DNA from: Brevibacillus thermoruber 423 | GTDB taxonomy: Bacteria; Bacillota; Bacilli; Brevibacillales; Brevibacillaceae | Reading direction: 5' to 3' | Length of the DNA stretch: 64,000 bases | Assembly: GCF_000454065.1 (NCBI RefSeq) | Contig: NZ_KE695649.1 | Coordinates: 60,624 to 124,623 of the forward strand | Part shown: positions 25,773 through 34,797 of the stretch, one piece after another | How the letters are laid out: each line of letters opens with the position of its first letter | How positions within the stretch are numbered: position 1 is the stretch's first letter | Program-made: the position numbers and the translations under genes | Notes under the pieces: model-generated | The model's database searches: none | Seen by the model: only the letters and a program-made list of their open reading frames with translations | Told to the model about the DNA's origin: nothing

Positions 25773-26613
25773 GCTGTTTCCGAAACTGCCGCTCGACCGC
25801 TGGGTGGAGCGGCTGGTCCAGTATCTGGATGAGCATTTCGGCCTGGTGTTTGACGTGATTTCGGCCGGCATCGGCAGCACGGTGGATCTGTTTTCGCTGA
25901 TCTTTACCAGTCTGCCCGACTGGCTTTTGATCATCGGCTTCACGCTTCTGGCCTACAAGGTCGGACGGCTGCGCGTCGCCCTGTTTACGCTGGTCGGCCT
26001 GCTGCTGATCGCCAATCTGGGGTATTGGGAACATTCGATGGAAACGCTGGCGCTGGTGCTTACCGCCGGGTTGATTTCAATCGTGATCGGCGTGCCCGCC
26101 GGCATCTGGTGCGCCCGCAACGATTCGGTGCGCAACGTGGTCACGCCGCTGCTCGACTTCATGCAGACCATGCCGGCCTTTGTCTACTTGATTCCGGCAA
26201 TCTTTTTCTTCGGACTGGGCAAGGTGCCGGGCGTGATCGCGTCCGTTATCTTCGCGATGCCGCCGACGATTCGTCTGACCAATCTGGGCATTCGCCAGGT
26301 GCCGAAGGAATTGATCGAAGCCTCGGACGCGTTTGGCTCCACCTCCTGGCAAAAGCTGTTCAAAGTGCAGCTTCCGCTCGCCAAGACGACGATCATGGCG
26401 GGCGTCAACCAGAGCATCATGCTGGCGCTGTCCATGGTCGTGATCGCGTCCATGATCGGTGCCAAAGGGCTGGGAGCCGACGTCTACCGGGCGGTCACGC
26501 AGATCAATATCGGCACCGGTTTCGAAGCGGGGCTGGCAATCGTGATCATGGCCATTTTGCTGGATCGCATCACCCAAAACATGGGGAAAAAGAAGAACGT
26601 GCAGGAGGGGTAA
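25765..26613 (+). CDS. opuAB: Glycine betaine ABC transporter permease OpuAB
   Basis: 282-residue membrane subunit starting at the GTG at 25765. It has the amphipathic N-terminal segment and about seven helices typical of ProW/OpuAB. The coupling EAA loop is GIRQVPKELIEASDAFGSTSWQK (about residues 172-194) and contacts OpuAA. It pairs with the ATPase upstream and the lipoprotein receptor downstream. Confidence 0.95.
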   Translation: MSELFPKLPLDRWVERLVQYLDEHFGLVFDVISAGIGSTVDLFSLIFTSLPDWLLIIGFTLLAYKVGRLRVALFTLVGLLLIANLGYWEHSMETLALVLTAGLISIVIGVPAGIWCARNDSVRNVVTPLLDFMQTMPAFVYLIPAIFFFGLGKVPGVIASVIFAMPPTIRLTNLGIRQVPKELIEASDAFGSTSWQKLFKVQLPLAKTTIMAGVNQSIMLALSMVVIASMIGAKGLGADVYRAVTQINIGTGFEAGLAIVIMAILLDRITQNMGKKKNVQEG

Positions 26614-26615
26614 TC

Positions 26616-27527
26616 ATGAAAAAACGATGGGGCAAAGGATGGGCGGTTCTCCTCGGAATCAGCATGCTGATGGCCGGTTGTTCCGGCGTCTCGCCGTCGA
26701 CGGAGCAGCCGTCGCAGAACGCCGGCGGCGAGAGTGTCGGCAAGCAGGTGGATTACAAGATCATCGGGATCGACCCCGGCGCCGGCCTGATGAAAGCGAC
26801 GGAAAAGGCAATCGAGGAGTACGAGCTGAAGGACTGGGAGCTGGTGGAAGGCTCCAGCGCCGCGATGACGGCGGCGCTCAGCGAGGCGGTCAAAAACAAA
26901 AAGCCGATTATCGTGACCGGCTGGACGCCGCACTGGATGTTTTCCAAATTTGACCTGAAGTATCTGGAAGACCCCAAAGGGGTGTACGGGAAAGAGGAGC
27001 AGATTCACACGATCGTCCGCAAGGGACTGAAGGAAGAGCACCCGAGCGCGTATGCGTTCCTGGACAACTTCACCTGGACGCCGAGCGATATGGAAAAAGT
27101 GATGCTGGCCATCGCCGACGGCAAAAAGCCGGAGGAAGCAGCGGCAGAATGGGTGAACAACAACCAGGAGATCGTCAATAAATGGGTGCAGGGCATCAAG
27201 CCGGGCAGCGGCGAAACCATCACCCTGGCCTACGTCGCCTGGGATTCCGAGATCGCCAGCACCCACGTGGTGAAAAAGGTGCTGGAAGAGAAGCTGAACT
27301 ACAAGGTAGAGCTGAACCAGGTGGAGGCGGGGCCGATGTGGGCCGGCGTGGCCAACGGCGACGTGGACGGCATGGTGGCAGCCTGGCTGCCGACGACGCA
27401 TGCGGATTACTACGAGAAACTGGGCAAGGACATCGAAGACCTCGGCCCCAATCTGAACGGCACGAAGATCGGTCTGGTGGTGCCGAGCTACATGGACATC
27501 ACATCGATCGAAGACCTGAAGAAGTAA
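26616..27527 (+). CDS. opuAC: Glycine betaine-binding lipoprotein OpuAC
   Basis: 303-residue receptor starting at the ATG at 26616 (GGAGGGG upstream). The signal peptide ends in the lipobox LMAGC, so it is lipid-anchored outside the membrane. Segments match B. subtilis OpuAC throughout: IIGIDPGAGLM, VTGWTPHWMFSKFDLKYL, LAYVAWDSEIAST, VEAGPMWAGVANG and the C-terminal SIEDLKK. The Trp residues for the aromatic cage (GWTPHW, AYVAWD, GPMW) are present. A strong terminator follows at 27538. Confidence 0.95.
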   Translation: MKKRWGKGWAVLLGISMLMAGCSGVSPSTEQPSQNAGGESVGKQVDYKIIGIDPGAGLMKATEKAIEEYELKDWELVEGSSAAMTAALSEAVKNKKPIIVTGWTPHWMFSKFDLKYLEDPKGVYGKEEQIHTIVRKGLKEEHPSAYAFLDNFTWTPSDMEKVMLAIADGKKPEEAAAEWVNNNQEIVNKWVQGIKPGSGETITLAYVAWDSEIASTHVVKKVLEEKLNYKVELNQVEAGPMWAGVANGDVDGMVAAWLPTTHADYYEKLGKDIEDLGPNLNGTKIGLVVPSYMDITSIEDLKK

Positions 27528-27537
27528 GAAAGAGTCG

Positions 27538-27568
27538 GGACGCCGCGATTGCGCGGCGTCCTTGTTTT
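27538..27568 (+). terminator. Terminator after opuA operon
   Basis: The 10-bp perfect stem GGACGCCGCG/CGCGGCGTCC has a 4-nt loop, followed by TTGTTTTT. Confidence 0.92.
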
Positions 27569-27667
27569 TGCCCTGGTTTGCGCTCGGCGAGTGGGATATG
27601 ATGAGAGAAACCGTTCGATTGCTTGGCTGGCCAGTCGGACGGTACTCGCCGCAAAGGAGGAACGATC

Positions 27668-28522
27668 ATGACGGTAGAGCGGGAAACACGAGCGGTCGCC
27701 CTGGTCACGGGAGCCTCCAGCGGGTTTGGCCTGCACACGAGTGTGGCCTTGGCGCAGGCGGGGTTTCGTGTCGTCGCCACGATGCGCAGCCCTGAGAAGC
27801 GGCATGACCTGCTGCAGACGGCCGAGACCGCCGGAGTGCGGGAGAGAATCGACGTGCGGCGGATGGATGTCACCGACCATGCGGGCATTGTCCAAACCGT
27901 CGAGGAGATCGCCGCGGCGTACGGCCGGATCGACGTGCTGGTCAACAATGCCGGATTTGCCGCCGGGGGAGTCGTCGAGGAAGTGGACGGAGACACGTGG
28001 CGTGCGCAGATGGAGACCAACTTCTTCGGGACAGTCGCCGTCACCCGGGCCGTCCTGCCGCACATGAGGAGACAGCGGCGGGGAAAAATCATCAACATGA
28101 GCAGCGTCAGCGGGAGGACAGCGTTCCCGGGGTACGCCCCCTACGCCGCCTCCAAGTTTGCCGTCGAGGGGTTTACCGAAGCGCTGCGGCTTGAGGTCCT
28201 GCCGTTTGGCATCCACGCCGTCCTGATCGAACCGGGGGCGTACAAGACGGAGATTTGGCGCAAAGGGTTTGCGACCATCCGCATGCGGGAGAACTCCCCC
28301 TATCAGCCCATGCTGGAAGCCGTTCTGCGCATGTCCAGAAGGACGGCGGAAACGGCCCCGCCTCCGCAGGAAGTGGCGGCGGCGGTGGTGAAAGCGGCGC
28401 TCGCTCCCGCGCCCCGTCTGCGTTATCCCCTGGGACGGGGAACGGCGGCGATGAGCCTGCTCAGGAGCCTGCTGCCCTGGAAATGGTACGAGCGGATCGT
28501 GTTGTGGGCGCTCCATCGGTGA
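27668..28522 (+). CDS. SDR-family oxidoreductase
   Basis: Classical short-chain dehydrogenase of 284 residues starting at the ATG at 27668 behind AAAGGAGG. The cofactor motif is TGASSGFG (about residues 14-21), with an Arg-containing second strand (ATMRSPEKR) suggesting NADPH. NNAG (about 97) and the catalytic Ser and YxxxK (MSSVSGR; YAASKFAVEGF) are intact. The last 40 residues are basic and hydrophobic (LRSLLPWKWYERIVLWALHR), suggesting membrane association as in retinol/ketosteroid-type SDRs. The substrate cannot be inferred; it is monocistronic. Confidence 0.92.
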   Translation: MTVERETRAVALVTGASSGFGLHTSVALAQAGFRVVATMRSPEKRHDLLQTAETAGVRERIDVRRMDVTDHAGIVQTVEEIAAAYGRIDVLVNNAGFAAGGVVEEVDGDTWRAQMETNFFGTVAVTRAVLPHMRRQRRGKIINMSSVSGRTAFPGYAPYAASKFAVEGFTEALRLEVLPFGIHAVLIEPGAYKTEIWRKGFATIRMRENSPYQPMLEAVLRMSRRTAETAPPPQEVAAAVVKAALAPAPRLRYPLGRGTAAMSLLRSLLPWKWYERIVLWALHR

Positions 28523-28684
28523 GCGGAGGCAGCCTCCAGCCGGACCGCTGGAGCGGACGAGGTCTTTGACCGCGGCAGCGGCGGTCACATCGGGCTGTGT
28601 AGAGGCAGCCCGGAGGCGTATCGTTCTAGGAAGAAACGGAGGGACATGCCGCTCTCCCGGCCGCCGCCTGTTCACACAAGCCGA

Positions 28685-28706
28685 CGCCCCCTGCGGGCGT
28701 TTTTTT
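28685..28706 (+). terminator. Terminator after SDR gene
   Basis: CGCCC pairs with GGGCG and is followed by seven T. The 336-bp gap from 28523 holds this terminator and the promoter at 28792; I see no gene in it. Confidence 0.75.
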
Positions 28707-28791
28707 GTGCAAAACAACCGGGCAAAAAGAACCGTTTTTTGGGGGATAGTAATTTTTTTCTGGTCAAAAAGTCTTGTTTCATGGAATTTTA

Positions 28792-28820
28792 TTACATATT
28801 ATGGTTCGTTGTGGTAGAAT
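28792..28820 (+). promoter_or_regulatory. SigA-type promoter of DUF2167 gene
   Basis: TTACAT, a 17-bp spacer and TAGAAT lie 40 bp before the start codon. Confidence 0.65.
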
Positions 28821-28859
28821 AGTGTGGTTCGTTTTACAGAATAGAAAAGGGAGAATTGT

Positions 28860-29822
28860 ATGAAAACGGGTAGTGGACTTCATTTGTTTCTCGTCCTGAT
28901 CATGATGTTTGGCGTCATCCCGACGGCAGGAGCGGAAGAGCAGCAGCCGCAGGTCAACTGGATTGAAGGCGGCAGGTCCGTCGAGATCGGCGACGGATTG
29001 GCAACGCTGGATCTGGCCGAAGATCACGTGTACCTGAACAAGGAAGACACGGCCAAACTGAAGGAGCAAGCCGGTGCCGCCCCGTCCCCCCGGGAGATCG
29101 GCAGCATTTTTCCGACGAACGAAAACGAGGACTGGATGGTCATCGTGGAATACGAGGAAGTGGGGTACATCAAGGACGAAGAAAAGAACGACATCGACGC
29201 GGACGAAATCCTGAACAGCTACAAGGAGGGAACGGAAGAGGCCAACAAGGACCGGAAACCGGAAGAGCAGATTCACGTTGTCGGCTGGGACGTGAAGCCG
29301 TTTTACGACGAAAAGACCCACAAGCTGGAATGGTCCATGCTCGGGGAAGACGCGCAAAAACATCCGCTGATCAACTACAACGTGCAGCTTCTGACGAGAA
29401 AGGGCTACGTCTCGTTCGTCCTGATCACGGACCAGGCCAACCTGCCGCAGGACAAGAACATCCTGCATGAAAAAATTCTCGCCAACTTCAAAATAAAAGA
29501 AGGCAACCGTTACGAGGACTTCAACGAGGCGACGGACAACGTGGCGGAATACGGTTTGACCGGCCTGATCCTGGGCGGTCTGGGTCTCGCCGTGGCGAAA
29601 AAAACGGGCTTCCTGCTCCTGCTGGCGGGACTCCTGAAAAAAGGATGGGTGCTGATTCTGGTTCTGTTCGGCGCGATTGCCGCGTTTTTCAAAAAGCGGT
29701 TTGGACGGAAACCGGCACCGCCAGAGAGCGGGCCGGTTGATCAACCGGCCGCGGAACAGCCGGACGCGGAAGAAGCGCCCAAGGAACAGACCCCGCCGGG
29801 GCAAGCGCCGCCGGCATTGTAA
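28860..29822 (+). CDS. DUF2167 membrane-anchored exported protein
   Basis: 320 residues. A signal peptide (FLVLIMMFGVIPTAGAEE; cleavage near 25) precedes a long soluble extracytoplasmic region with the DUF2167 features WIEGGRSVEIGDGLATLDL, WMVIVEYEEVGYIKDEE and VVGWDVKPFYDEKTHKLEW, here quoted in parts. Two hydrophobic segments at about 240-285 (with a KK turn) anchor it, and the tail is Pro/Glu-rich (PAPPESGPVDQPAAEQPDAE). The family is widespread and uncharacterised; it is seen next to envelope-stress genes in some bacteria. It has its own promoter and terminator here. Confidence 0.85.
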   Translation: MKTGSGLHLFLVLIMMFGVIPTAGAEEQQPQVNWIEGGRSVEIGDGLATLDLAEDHVYLNKEDTAKLKEQAGAAPSPREIGSIFPTNENEDWMVIVEYEEVGYIKDEEKNDIDADEILNSYKEGTEEANKDRKPEEQIHVVGWDVKPFYDEKTHKLEWSMLGEDAQKHPLINYNVQLLTRKGYVSFVLITDQANLPQDKNILHEKILANFKIKEGNRYEDFNEATDNVAEYGLTGLILGGLGLAVAKKTGFLLLLAGLLKKGWVLILVLFGAIAAFFKKRFGRKPAPPESGPVDQPAAEQPDAEEAPKEQTPPGQAPPAL

Positions 29823-29851
29823 CGGCACCGGTTCACGATGGCTGAAACAGA

Positions 29852-29878
29852 GGCACCGCTGGGAAAAGCGGTGCCTTT
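29852..29878. terminator. Bidirectional terminator
   Basis: GGCACCGCT pairs with AGCGGTGCC, followed by TTT, between the convergent DUF2167 gene and the VWA pseudogene. Confidence 0.7.
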
Positions 29879-29894
29879 GACGTGGGGAAGGGGA

Positions 29895-30948
29895 TTAGTT
29901 GCCCCGGATCGCGGCGGCATCTTTGAGCAGCCGGACGAATTCGAGCTGCTCCTCGCCCGCTGCGGTGGCTTCGGCCAGTTCCCGGACAGCGGCGAGCGAG
30001 CTGTCCTTGGCCCAGTAGCTGCCGCGCAGAATTTCCGCACATTCGGCGACGGCGGCAAGAAATTTCAGTTCGGTGGACAGGTGCTCACCGATTGCGATCG
30101 GCTGTGCCGTCTCGGACGTTTTGCCGGTGTCCGGGTCGCGGTAGCGCACGCGAACCGTGCCCAGTCCGTCGCGTGCCTCCCCTTTTCGCTTGATCTCGTA
30201 GAGGGCCGTCACGGTATGGCCGGCGCCGATCTCGCCGCCGTCCGTCCGGTCGTTGCGAAAATCCTCGTCGCGGACATCGCGGTTTTCGTACCCGAGCAGG
30301 CGGTAGCGGTCCACTTTCCCGGGATCAAACTCCACCTGGATCTTGACGTCCGTGGCAATCGTCTGCAGCGTGCCGGTCAGCGCCTCGGCAAACACCTGCC
30401 GCGCCTCGGAAAAGGTATCGATGTACGAATAGCTGCCGTTCCCCTTGTCGGCGAGCTGTTCCATCAGCACGTCGTTGTAGTTGCCCATGCCGAAGCCGAA
30501 GGTGCTGAACGCGATGCCTTCGCCGGCGTACCGCTCGATCGTCGGCAGGATGCCCTCGGCGCTGGTGTTCCCCACATTGGCGACGCCGTCCGAGCAGAGG
30601 ATGACGCGGTTGACGCCATCGCGAAGGAAGTGCTCGGCGGCCATTTCATACCCCAGCTTTAGCCCTTCTTCGGCATTGGTGGAGCCCTCCGGGACGAGCT
30701 GATCGATCGCCGCGAGAATGCGCTCCTTGTTTTCGGCGGAAGTCGGCTCCAACAGCTTGCGCCCTTCGGAACCGTACACGACAATGCCCACCCGGTACGG
30801 CGTCCCCTCTGCTGGCCGGAGGAGCCCCTCCGGCAGGCAGTTGACTGCTGGATTGGGCGGTCTCGCCCTCCTTTTGCTCCCCTGCGCTGCAGCCGACGAC
30901 GGTGACGGCAATGAGCACTAGCGCATGGGTGATCACGTGTCTGTTCAT
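29895..30948 (-). pseudogene. YfbK-like VWA lipoprotein with internal deletion and frameshift
   Basis: From the ATG at 30948 the reading frame gives a lipoprotein signal (MNRHVITHALVLIAVTVVGC) and about 15 residues of linker, then runs out of frame. The other frame, from about 30840, resumes in the middle of a von Willebrand A domain (YRVGIVVYGSEGRKLLEPTS, VNRVILCSDGVANVG) and continues through the C-terminal DUF3520-like region (DVKIQVEFDPGKVDRYRLLG, YEIKRKGEARDGLGTVRVRY) to a normal end. The roughly 250 residues that should lie between, including the MIDAS DxSxS of the VWA domain, are missing. The deletion point is in GC-rich repeats (GGAGGGGCTCCTCCGGCC near 30818-30835). The gene is almost surely non-functional. 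Confidence 0.8.
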
Positions 30949-31071
30949 CTCTATCTACCCCCTTTCCTCATTCGACATGGCAAAAAAAGGAATGTTACAC
31001 AGGAGCCAATCCAGATTTGGCAGGAATTCCTGTCCTGCGTATTCCGCGTGGAGTGAATTTCCCGCGAGCCA

Positions 31072-31100
31072 TTTACTTGTCGAACGTACATTCGTAGAAT
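31072..31100 (+). promoter_or_regulatory. mrfAB promoter with LexA-like SOS box
   Basis: TTTACT (31072-31077), a 17-bp spacer and TAGAAT (31095-31100). The spacer contains CGAACGTACATTCG (31081-31094), one base from the Bacillus LexA consensus CGAACRNRYGTTYG. Its position between -35 and -10 is ideal for repression. Confidence 0.7.
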
Positions 31101-31111
31101 AGGGGAAGAAG

Positions 31112-33409
31112 GTGGTGTTCGACGTGAAAATCAAGCTGGACATGGCGCACGTGCTGGAACGGTTACGCCAGGACGAGCGCTTTGCGCGAAACATCGTGCA
31201 TTGGAAAACCATCGAACCCCGCGAGGCGCAAACGGTTCCCTTTCCCCCTGACCTGGACGGGCGGATTCGGGAAACGCTGGCCAAACGGGGGATTTCCTCG
31301 CTGTACACCCATCAGGAGACGGCTTTTCGCCACGTACGGGACGGGAAGCACATCGTGGCGGTGACGCCCACCGCTTCCGGCAAGAGCATGTGCTACCACC
31401 TGCCGGTGATGCAGGCGCTTGCGGAAGACCCAGAGGCGCGGGCGCTGTACCTGTTTCCCACGAAGGCGCTGGCCCAGGACCAGAAAAGCGAGCTGCACGA
31501 GCTGATCAACGAATCGGGCCTGCCGATCAAGTCGGAAACCTACGACGGGGATACGCCCGCCCAAATCCGACAGACGATCCGCAAGGCCGGCAACATCGTG
31601 ATCACCAACCCGGACATGCTGCATGCGGCCATCCTGCCCCATCACACCAAATGGGTCTCCTTTTTTGAACACCTGCGATACGTCGTCATCGACGAACTGC
31701 ATACATACAGGGGCGTGTTCGGCAGCCACGTGGCCAACGTCATCCGCCGGCTGAAGCGGATCTGCGCGTTTTACGGCAGCCGTCCGCAGTTCATCTGCAC
31801 GTCGGCCACCATCGCCAACCCGCGGGAACTGGCGGAGCAGTTGACGGAAGAGCCGATGGTGCTGGTGGACAACAACGGCGCGCCCACCGGAAAAAAACAT
31901 TTTCTGTTCTACAATCCGCCCGTCGTCAACCGGCAGTTGAACATCCGGCGCAGCGCCACGCTGGAAGCCCGGGACATCACGGAACTGTTTCTGTCCAACG
32001 GGATTCAGACGATTTTGTTCGCGCGCAGCCGGGTGCGGGTGGAGATTCTGCTCAAGTATCTGCAGGAGCTGGTCAAACGGAAGCTGGGGCCCAAGACGAT
32101 CCAGGGCTATCGCGGCGGCTATCTGCCCAGCCAGCGGCGGGCGATCGAAAAGGGGCTGCGCCAGGGAGAGATCATGGGCGTGGTCAGCACCAACGCGTTG
32201 GAGTTGGGCGTCGACATCGGCCAGCTCCAGGCGTGCGTGATCACCGGCTATCCCGGTTCGGTCGCCAGCACCTGGCAGCAGGCGGGCCGGGCCGGGAGGC
32301 GGCAGGGGGAGTCGGTCGTCGTCCTGGTCGGCAGCTCCACGCCGCTGGACCAGTACGTGATTCAGCATCCCGAGTACTTTTTTGAACGCAGCCCGGAGTC
32401 GGCCCGCATCAACCCGGACAACCTGATCATCCTCGTCGACCACATCAAATGCGCCGCCTACGAGCTGCCCTTTTCCGAAGGGGACCGCTTCGGCCGGGCG
32501 GAGATCACGGAAATCCTGGAGTTTCTGACGGAAGAGCAGATTCTGCACCACGCCAAAGGCAAGTGGTTCTGGATGAACGACTCGTTTCCGGCGCACAACA
32601 TCAGCCTGCGTTCGGCTTCCCAGGAAAACGTGGTGATCATCGACATCAGCGAGCGGGGCAACGAAAAGGTGATCGGGGAGATGGACCGCTTCAGCTCGCT
32701 GACACTCCTGCACGACGAAGCGATTTACCTGCACCAGGGAGTTCAGTATCAGGTGGAGAAGCTGGACTACGAAGAGAAGAAAGCGTACGTGCGGGAAGTG
32801 CAGGTGGATTACTACACGGACGCCAACCTGGCCGTCCAGCTCAAGGTGCTGGAGCAGGACCAGTCCCGCCGCGGGCCGCGGATCGAATACGCCTACGGGG
32901 AAGTGTCGGTCCACGCCATGGCGACCATTTTCAAGAAAATCAAGTTTGAGACCCATGAAAACATCGGCTCCGGTCCGATCCACCTGCCCGAGGAAGAACT
33001 GCACACCAACGCGGCCTGGATCGGATTTTCGGAAGCGCTGCTGGAGGAGGTGGGGACAAGCGAGGTGGAGCGCGGATTGGTGGGGGTGGCTCACGTGCTG
33101 CAGCACGTCGCGCCTCTGTTCGTGATGTGCGATCCGCTCGATCTGCACGTGATTCCGCAGCGCAAGGCCGTACACTCCGGCCAGCCCACCATCTTCCTGT
33201 ACGACCGCTATCCGGGCGGCATCGGATTGAGCGAGCAGGTGTACGAGCAGATGGAGACGATCCTGGCCCGGGCGGAGGAGCTGATCTGCTCCTGCCCGTG
33301 CGAGTCTGGCTGCCCGTCCTGCGTCGGCGCGGCGGAAGAAGGAGGCGGCAAGGAACTGGCGCTCTCCTTGCTGCGGGTCGCCCAGGGGGGAAGCCTGCAT
33401 GTCTCTTAA
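31112..33409 (+). CDS. mrfA: MrfA/YprA-type DNA repair helicase
   Basis: Superfamily 2 DEXH helicase of 765 residues. In B. subtilis MrfA and the exonuclease MrfB repair mitomycin C lesions independently of UvrABC. Motif I is TPTASGKS (85-92), motif II IDELH, motif III TSAT, and motifs V-VI include ALELGVDIG and QQAGRAGRRQG. The C-terminal MZB (DUF1998-type) domain ends with four clustered Cys (CSCPCESGCPSC, about 729-740), a zinc site. GTG starts at 31112, 31115 and 31124 are possible behind GGGGAAGAAGG. The next gene overlaps by 11 nt. Confidence 0.93.
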   Translation: MVFDVKIKLDMAHVLERLRQDERFARNIVHWKTIEPREAQTVPFPPDLDGRIRETLAKRGISSLYTHQETAFRHVRDGKHIVAVTPTASGKSMCYHLPVMQALAEDPEARALYLFPTKALAQDQKSELHELINESGLPIKSETYDGDTPAQIRQTIRKAGNIVITNPDMLHAAILPHHTKWVSFFEHLRYVVIDELHTYRGVFGSHVANVIRRLKRICAFYGSRPQFICTSATIANPRELAEQLTEEPMVLVDNNGAPTGKKHFLFYNPPVVNRQLNIRRSATLEARDITELFLSNGIQTILFARSRVRVEILLKYLQELVKRKLGPKTIQGYRGGYLPSQRRAIEKGLRQGEIMGVVSTNALELGVDIGQLQACVITGYPGSVASTWQQAGRAGRRQGESVVVLVGSSTPLDQYVIQHPEYFFERSPESARINPDNLIILVDHIKCAAYELPFSEGDRFGRAEITEILEFLTEEQILHHAKGKWFWMNDSFPAHNISLRSASQENVVIIDISERGNEKVIGEMDRFSSLTLLHDEAIYLHQGVQYQVEKLDYEEKKAYVREVQVDYYTDANLAVQLKVLEQDQSRRGPRIEYAYGEVSVHAMATIFKKIKFETHENIGSGPIHLPEEELHTNAAWIGFSEALLEEVGTSEVERGLVGVAHVLQHVAPLFVMCDPLDLHVIPQRKAVHSGQPTIFLYDRYPGGIGLSEQVYEQMETILARAEELICSCPCESGCPSCVGAAEEGGGKELALSLLRVAQGGSLHVS

Positions 33410-34700
33410 AGCGAAGCTGAACCGCCTCAAACCGCATCTCACCCGGGAAGCGCCCAAGCAGCCGGAGGGGGACGGGGCACCCGGCGGGGCTGCGGGTTCG
33501 CCGGCGGCCTTCGACACGGCGCCGCTTCCGGACATCCCGTACCGGGAAAAGTGGGCAGGCCTGCAGGCCAAACCGTACGTGCTCGACGGCGAGTACGTGA
33601 TGGTGCGGGAGGTCCGCTACCCGGTCACCGCGCGGCATGGGGCCTACACGTTTGCCCAACTGTACGAGACGATCGACGCCTGGGAGCAGGCGGGCATCCG
33701 CCATCCGCTGTCGGCGGCGGGCAAAACGGCGGAGGACCTGCTGTTTTTTGACACGGAGACAACCGGTCTGCACGGCGGGGCGGGCAATGCCGTCTTTTTG
33801 CTGGGGCACAGCCGCTTCGAGGGAGACTGCGTCGTCGTCCGCCAGCACTTTTTGACCGCCCCTCACGCGGAGGCGGCCCTCTACCACTCGTTTCTGGAAG
33901 AGGCGCGGACGGCGACCGATCTGGTCACGTACAACGGCAAGTCGTTTGACTGGCCGCAGGTCAAGACGCGGCATACGCTGCTGCGCGACCTGGTTCCCCG
34001 GCTGCCGTCGTTTGGCCATTACGACCTGCTGCACGGGGCGAGGAGGCTGTGGCGGGAGGACCTGGAGTCCTGCCGGCTGTCGCTGATCGAGCGGGAGAAG
34101 CTGGGCGTCCAGCGGGAGAACGACGTCCCCGGCTATCTGGCGCCGATCCGGTACTTTGACTACCTCACGGACAAGAACCCGGATACGATCAAGGGCGTCC
34201 TCGCCCACAACGAGACGGACGTGCTCTCCCTGATCACGCTGTACATCCGCCTCTCCTCCCTGCTGCTCGCGTGGGACAGGGAGGACGTCTCCGCCGAGGA
34301 GCGGTTCAACATCGCCCGCTGGTATGAAGCGTTGGGCGACGGCGAGAGCGCCCTGCGCGCCTACCGATCGGTCGCGGAGAGCGGGCATCCGCTGGGCGTG
34401 AAGGCCGCAATCGCGATGGGCCACTGCTACAAGCGGCAGAAAGACTGGAAACAGGCGCTGCGGCTGTGGGAAGAAGTCGTCCGCTCGGAAACCTACGTGC
34501 CGGAAGAGGTGTACGTCGAGCTGGCCAAAATCTACGAACATCACACCAAAGACTATGAAAAAGCGCTCCACTGTACGCTGCGGGCGTTTGAACTGTGGAA
34601 GAAAAAGGGCAGCCTGCTGCGCCGCAAGTCCAAGGCGGAGGAAGCGGCCTACCGCAAGCGGATCGCACGGCTGGAGCAGCGGTTGGAACAGCATGCGTAA
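33399..34700 (+). CDS. mrfB: MrfB/YprB-type 3'-5' exonuclease with TPR tail
   Basis: 433 residues, overlapping mrfA by 11 nt. After a Pro/Gly-rich N-terminus the DEDDh-type ribonuclease H-like exonuclease domain runs from about 112 to 285: Asp118 and Glu120 (FFDTETTG), Asp in YNGKSFDWPQ, and the His/Asp of HNETDVLSL are present. The C-terminal part (about 300-400) consists of TPR-like helices (RWYEALGDGESALRAYRSVAE, quoted in part). In B. subtilis this nuclease acts with the helicase in mitomycin repair. A terminator follows directly. Confidence 0.92.
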   Translation: MSLKAKLNRLKPHLTREAPKQPEGDGAPGGAAGSPAAFDTAPLPDIPYREKWAGLQAKPYVLDGEYVMVREVRYPVTARHGAYTFAQLYETIDAWEQAGIRHPLSAAGKTAEDLLFFDTETTGLHGGAGNAVFLLGHSRFEGDCVVVRQHFLTAPHAEAALYHSFLEEARTATDLVTYNGKSFDWPQVKTRHTLLRDLVPRLPSFGHYDLLHGARRLWREDLESCRLSLIEREKLGVQRENDVPGYLAPIRYFDYLTDKNPDTIKGVLAHNETDVLSLITLYIRLSSLLLAWDREDVSAEERFNIARWYEALGDGESALRAYRSVAESGHPLGVKAAIAMGHCYKRQKDWKQALRLWEEVVRSETYVPEEVYVELAKIYEHHTKDYEKALHCTLRAFELWKKKGSLLRRKSKAEEAAYRKRIARLEQRLEQHA

Positions 34701-34711
34701 CGGAAACAATG

Positions 34712-34747
34712 AGGGGACAGGACCAGACAATTCCTGTTCCCTTTTTT
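34712..34747 (+). terminator. Terminator after mrfAB
   Basis: GGGACAGGA pairs with TCCTGTTCCC (with one G-T), followed by six T. Confidence 0.85.
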
Positions 34748-34748
34748 G

Positions 34749-34779
34749 TTGACCCTCACGTTGCGTCATAAATTATGAT
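34749..34779 (+). promoter_or_regulatory. MerR-type promoter with 19-bp spacer
   Basis: TTGACC (34749-34754) and TATGAT (34774-34779) are separated by 19 bp, the elongated spacing used by MerR regulators. The dyad TGACCC...GCGTCA (TGACCCTCACGTTGCGTCA) overlaps the -35 and spacer, so the regulator probably controls its own gene. Confidence 0.75.
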
Positions 34780-34797
34780 CGAGGTGGAGGTGATGAC

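Noticed and set aside
28566-28817. Small frame between SDR and DUF2167 genes
   Set aside because: It runs through a terminator and the promoter of the next gene, and its composition is not protein-like.
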